Source: Clostridia bacterium (GTDB taxonomy: Bacteria; Bacillota; Clostridia; TANB77; UBA1234). From it: a stretch of DNA of 55,558 nt. The notes below the pieces were generated by a model that made no database searches, had not been told where the DNA came from, and saw only the letters and a list, made by a program, of their open reading frames with translations. Numbering within the stretch: the stretch's first letter is position 1; each line of letters begins with the position of its first letter. The stretch covers positions 1 through 55,558 of the forward strand of contig JAFUGC010000018.1 in assembly GCA_017469565.1 (NCBI GenBank), read 5' to 3'. The position numbers and the translations under genes were made by a program. Shown one piece after another: positions 54,817 through 55,558 of the stretch.

Positions 54817-55558
54817 ATGGTAGAAAAAACAATGGACAAAATCGTGAATTTGTGTAAAGCAAGAGGATTTGTTTATCCAGGAAGTGAAATCTATGGCGGA
54901 CTTGCAAACTCTTGGGATTACGGCCCGATTGGTGCAGAACTTAAGAAAAATATTAAGGATTTGTGGTGGCAAAAATTTGTAAGGGAGAACAAGCATAATG
55001 TTGGCATTGAAGCTGCCATTATTATGAATCCACAAGTTTGGGTTACCACAGGGCATGTGGGTGGATTTTCGGATCCATTAATCGATTGTAAAGCCTGCAA
55101 AACAAGGCACAGAGCTGACAAATTAATTGAGGAATGGTCTTTCCAAAACGGAGAACAAATTTCCGGACTTGATGGTTGGTCAAATGAGGAACTAGTAGGT
55201 TATATCAATGAACACCAAATACCTTGTCCAAACTGCGGAAAAACGGATTTTACGGATATTAGAAAATTTAATTTGATGTTTAAAACATTTATGGGAGTTA
55301 CAGAAGATGCAAAATCAGAAGTATATTTAAGACCTGAAACGGCCCAAGGAATGTTTGTGAACTTTAGAAATGTGCAAAGAACCACAAGGTCTAAAATGCC
55401 GATGGGTATTTGTCAAATTGGTAGGTCGTTTAGAAATGAGATAACTCCTGGTAACTTTATTTTTAGAACAAGAGAGTTTGAGCAAATGGAAATGGAGTTT
55501 TTCTGCAAACCAGGAACGGATTTAGAATGGTATGAATATTGGAAAGACTACTGCAAGA
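54817..55558 (+). CDS. glyQS: Glycyl-tRNA synthetase, single-chain type (3' end outside window)
   Basis: The first 247 codons of a class II synthetase, from ATG 54817 behind AAAGGAGGA. The N-terminus reads [20 protein letters not shown] and [13 protein letters not shown], followed by a zinc-type Cys pattern (CKACK, CPNCG), [27 protein letters not shown] and the start of MEMEFF. This is the alpha2 archaeal/eukaryal-like GlyRS found in many Gram-positives. It has no in-frame CGG in the visible part. Confidence 0.95.
   Translation, partial: MVEKTMDKIVNLCKARGFVYPGSEIYGGLANSWDYGPIGAELKKNIKDLWWQKFVRENKHNVGIEAAIIMNPQVWVTTGHVGGFSDPLIDCKACKTRHRADKLIEEWSFQNGEQISGLDGWSNEELVGYINEHQIPCPNCGKTDFTDIRKFNLMFKTFMGVTEDAKSEVYLRPETAQGMFVNFRNVQRTTRSKMPMGICQIGRSFRNEITPGNFIFRTREFEQMEMEFFCKPGTDLEWYEYWKDYCK

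Noticed and set aside
1..55558. tRNA genes, rRNA genes, CRISPR arrays, intact insertion sequences or prophage
   Set aside because: I looked for these on both strands and saw no convincing example. A tRNA scan of the window was not possible without tools.

Overview
The window comes from a low-GC, endospore-forming Gram-positive bacterium of the clostridial (Lachnospirales-like) type. The evidence is a complete spoIIIA operon, sleB, a pdaA-type deacetylase, yqfC/yqfD, AmaP/Gls24, a T-box in front of a single-chain glycyl-tRNA synthetase, strong GGAGG ribosome binding sites, frequent TTG/GTG starts, and nearly all genes on one strand. I cannot name the species.

Layout. 1-283 is the end of tsf. 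331-1207 holds a secreted PPEP/lethal-factor-like metalloprotease. 1387-10173 is a surface-glycan cluster (O-antigen ligase/polymerase, 4,6-dehydratase, aminotransferase, sugar-1-phosphate transferase, ATP-grasp enzyme, two HAD phosphatases, one GT4) placed between tsf and pyrH. 10227-17998 is pyrH-frr-uppS-cdsA-rseP-priA-def-fmt. 18095-22065 is gls24-amaP-DUF2273-nusB-xseA-xseB-divPAP2. 22372-23517 is an OLE-type large noncoding RNA with its membrane partner OapA. 23583-29559 is sleB and spoIIIAA-AH. 29650-36131 is efp, a zinc-ribbon protein, miaB, a nucleoside kinase, RNHCP, a secreted FG-GAP-like protein and an orphan GHKL kinase. 36275-44930 is a GT8/acyltransferase/alpha-2-macroglobulin surface block. 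45022-53965 is pdaA, yqfC, yqfD, an unknown gene, ybeY, yerB, cdd, era, yqzL, recO, an XTP pyrophosphatase and a HAD protein. 54370-55558 holds REP-like repeats, a glycine T-box and the start of glyQS.

Main discovery candidate. Nine conserved genes are broken in their zero frame, at twelve places in total. Every break is at an in-frame CGG codon, and in every case skipping the C (+1) restores the conserved reading frame by reading the next codon, GGN, as glycine. The sites are at 6711, 7553, 8448, 14451, 15193, 24915, 26701, 26951, 28092, 42740, 46928 and 47403. I read through the window for CGG and found no conserved gene in which an in-frame CGG is read as arginine. Dozens of out-of-frame CGG triplets cause no shift. 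CGT, CGC, CGA, AGA and AGG are all used normally. This looks like constitutive +1 decoding at CGG, or a CGGN quadruplet read as Gly, and it affects priA and the spoIIIA sporulation channel among others. The only in-frame CGG codons that would have to be read as Arg (six) lie in two poorly conserved ORFs: the protease at 527 and the unknown gene at 53992. CDS coordinates below are given after applying the +1 rule.

The second notable system is the OLE RNA/OapA pair next to nusB-xseA-xseB, with a divergent promoter and a 44-aa Cys-rich protein on the minus strand just upstream.
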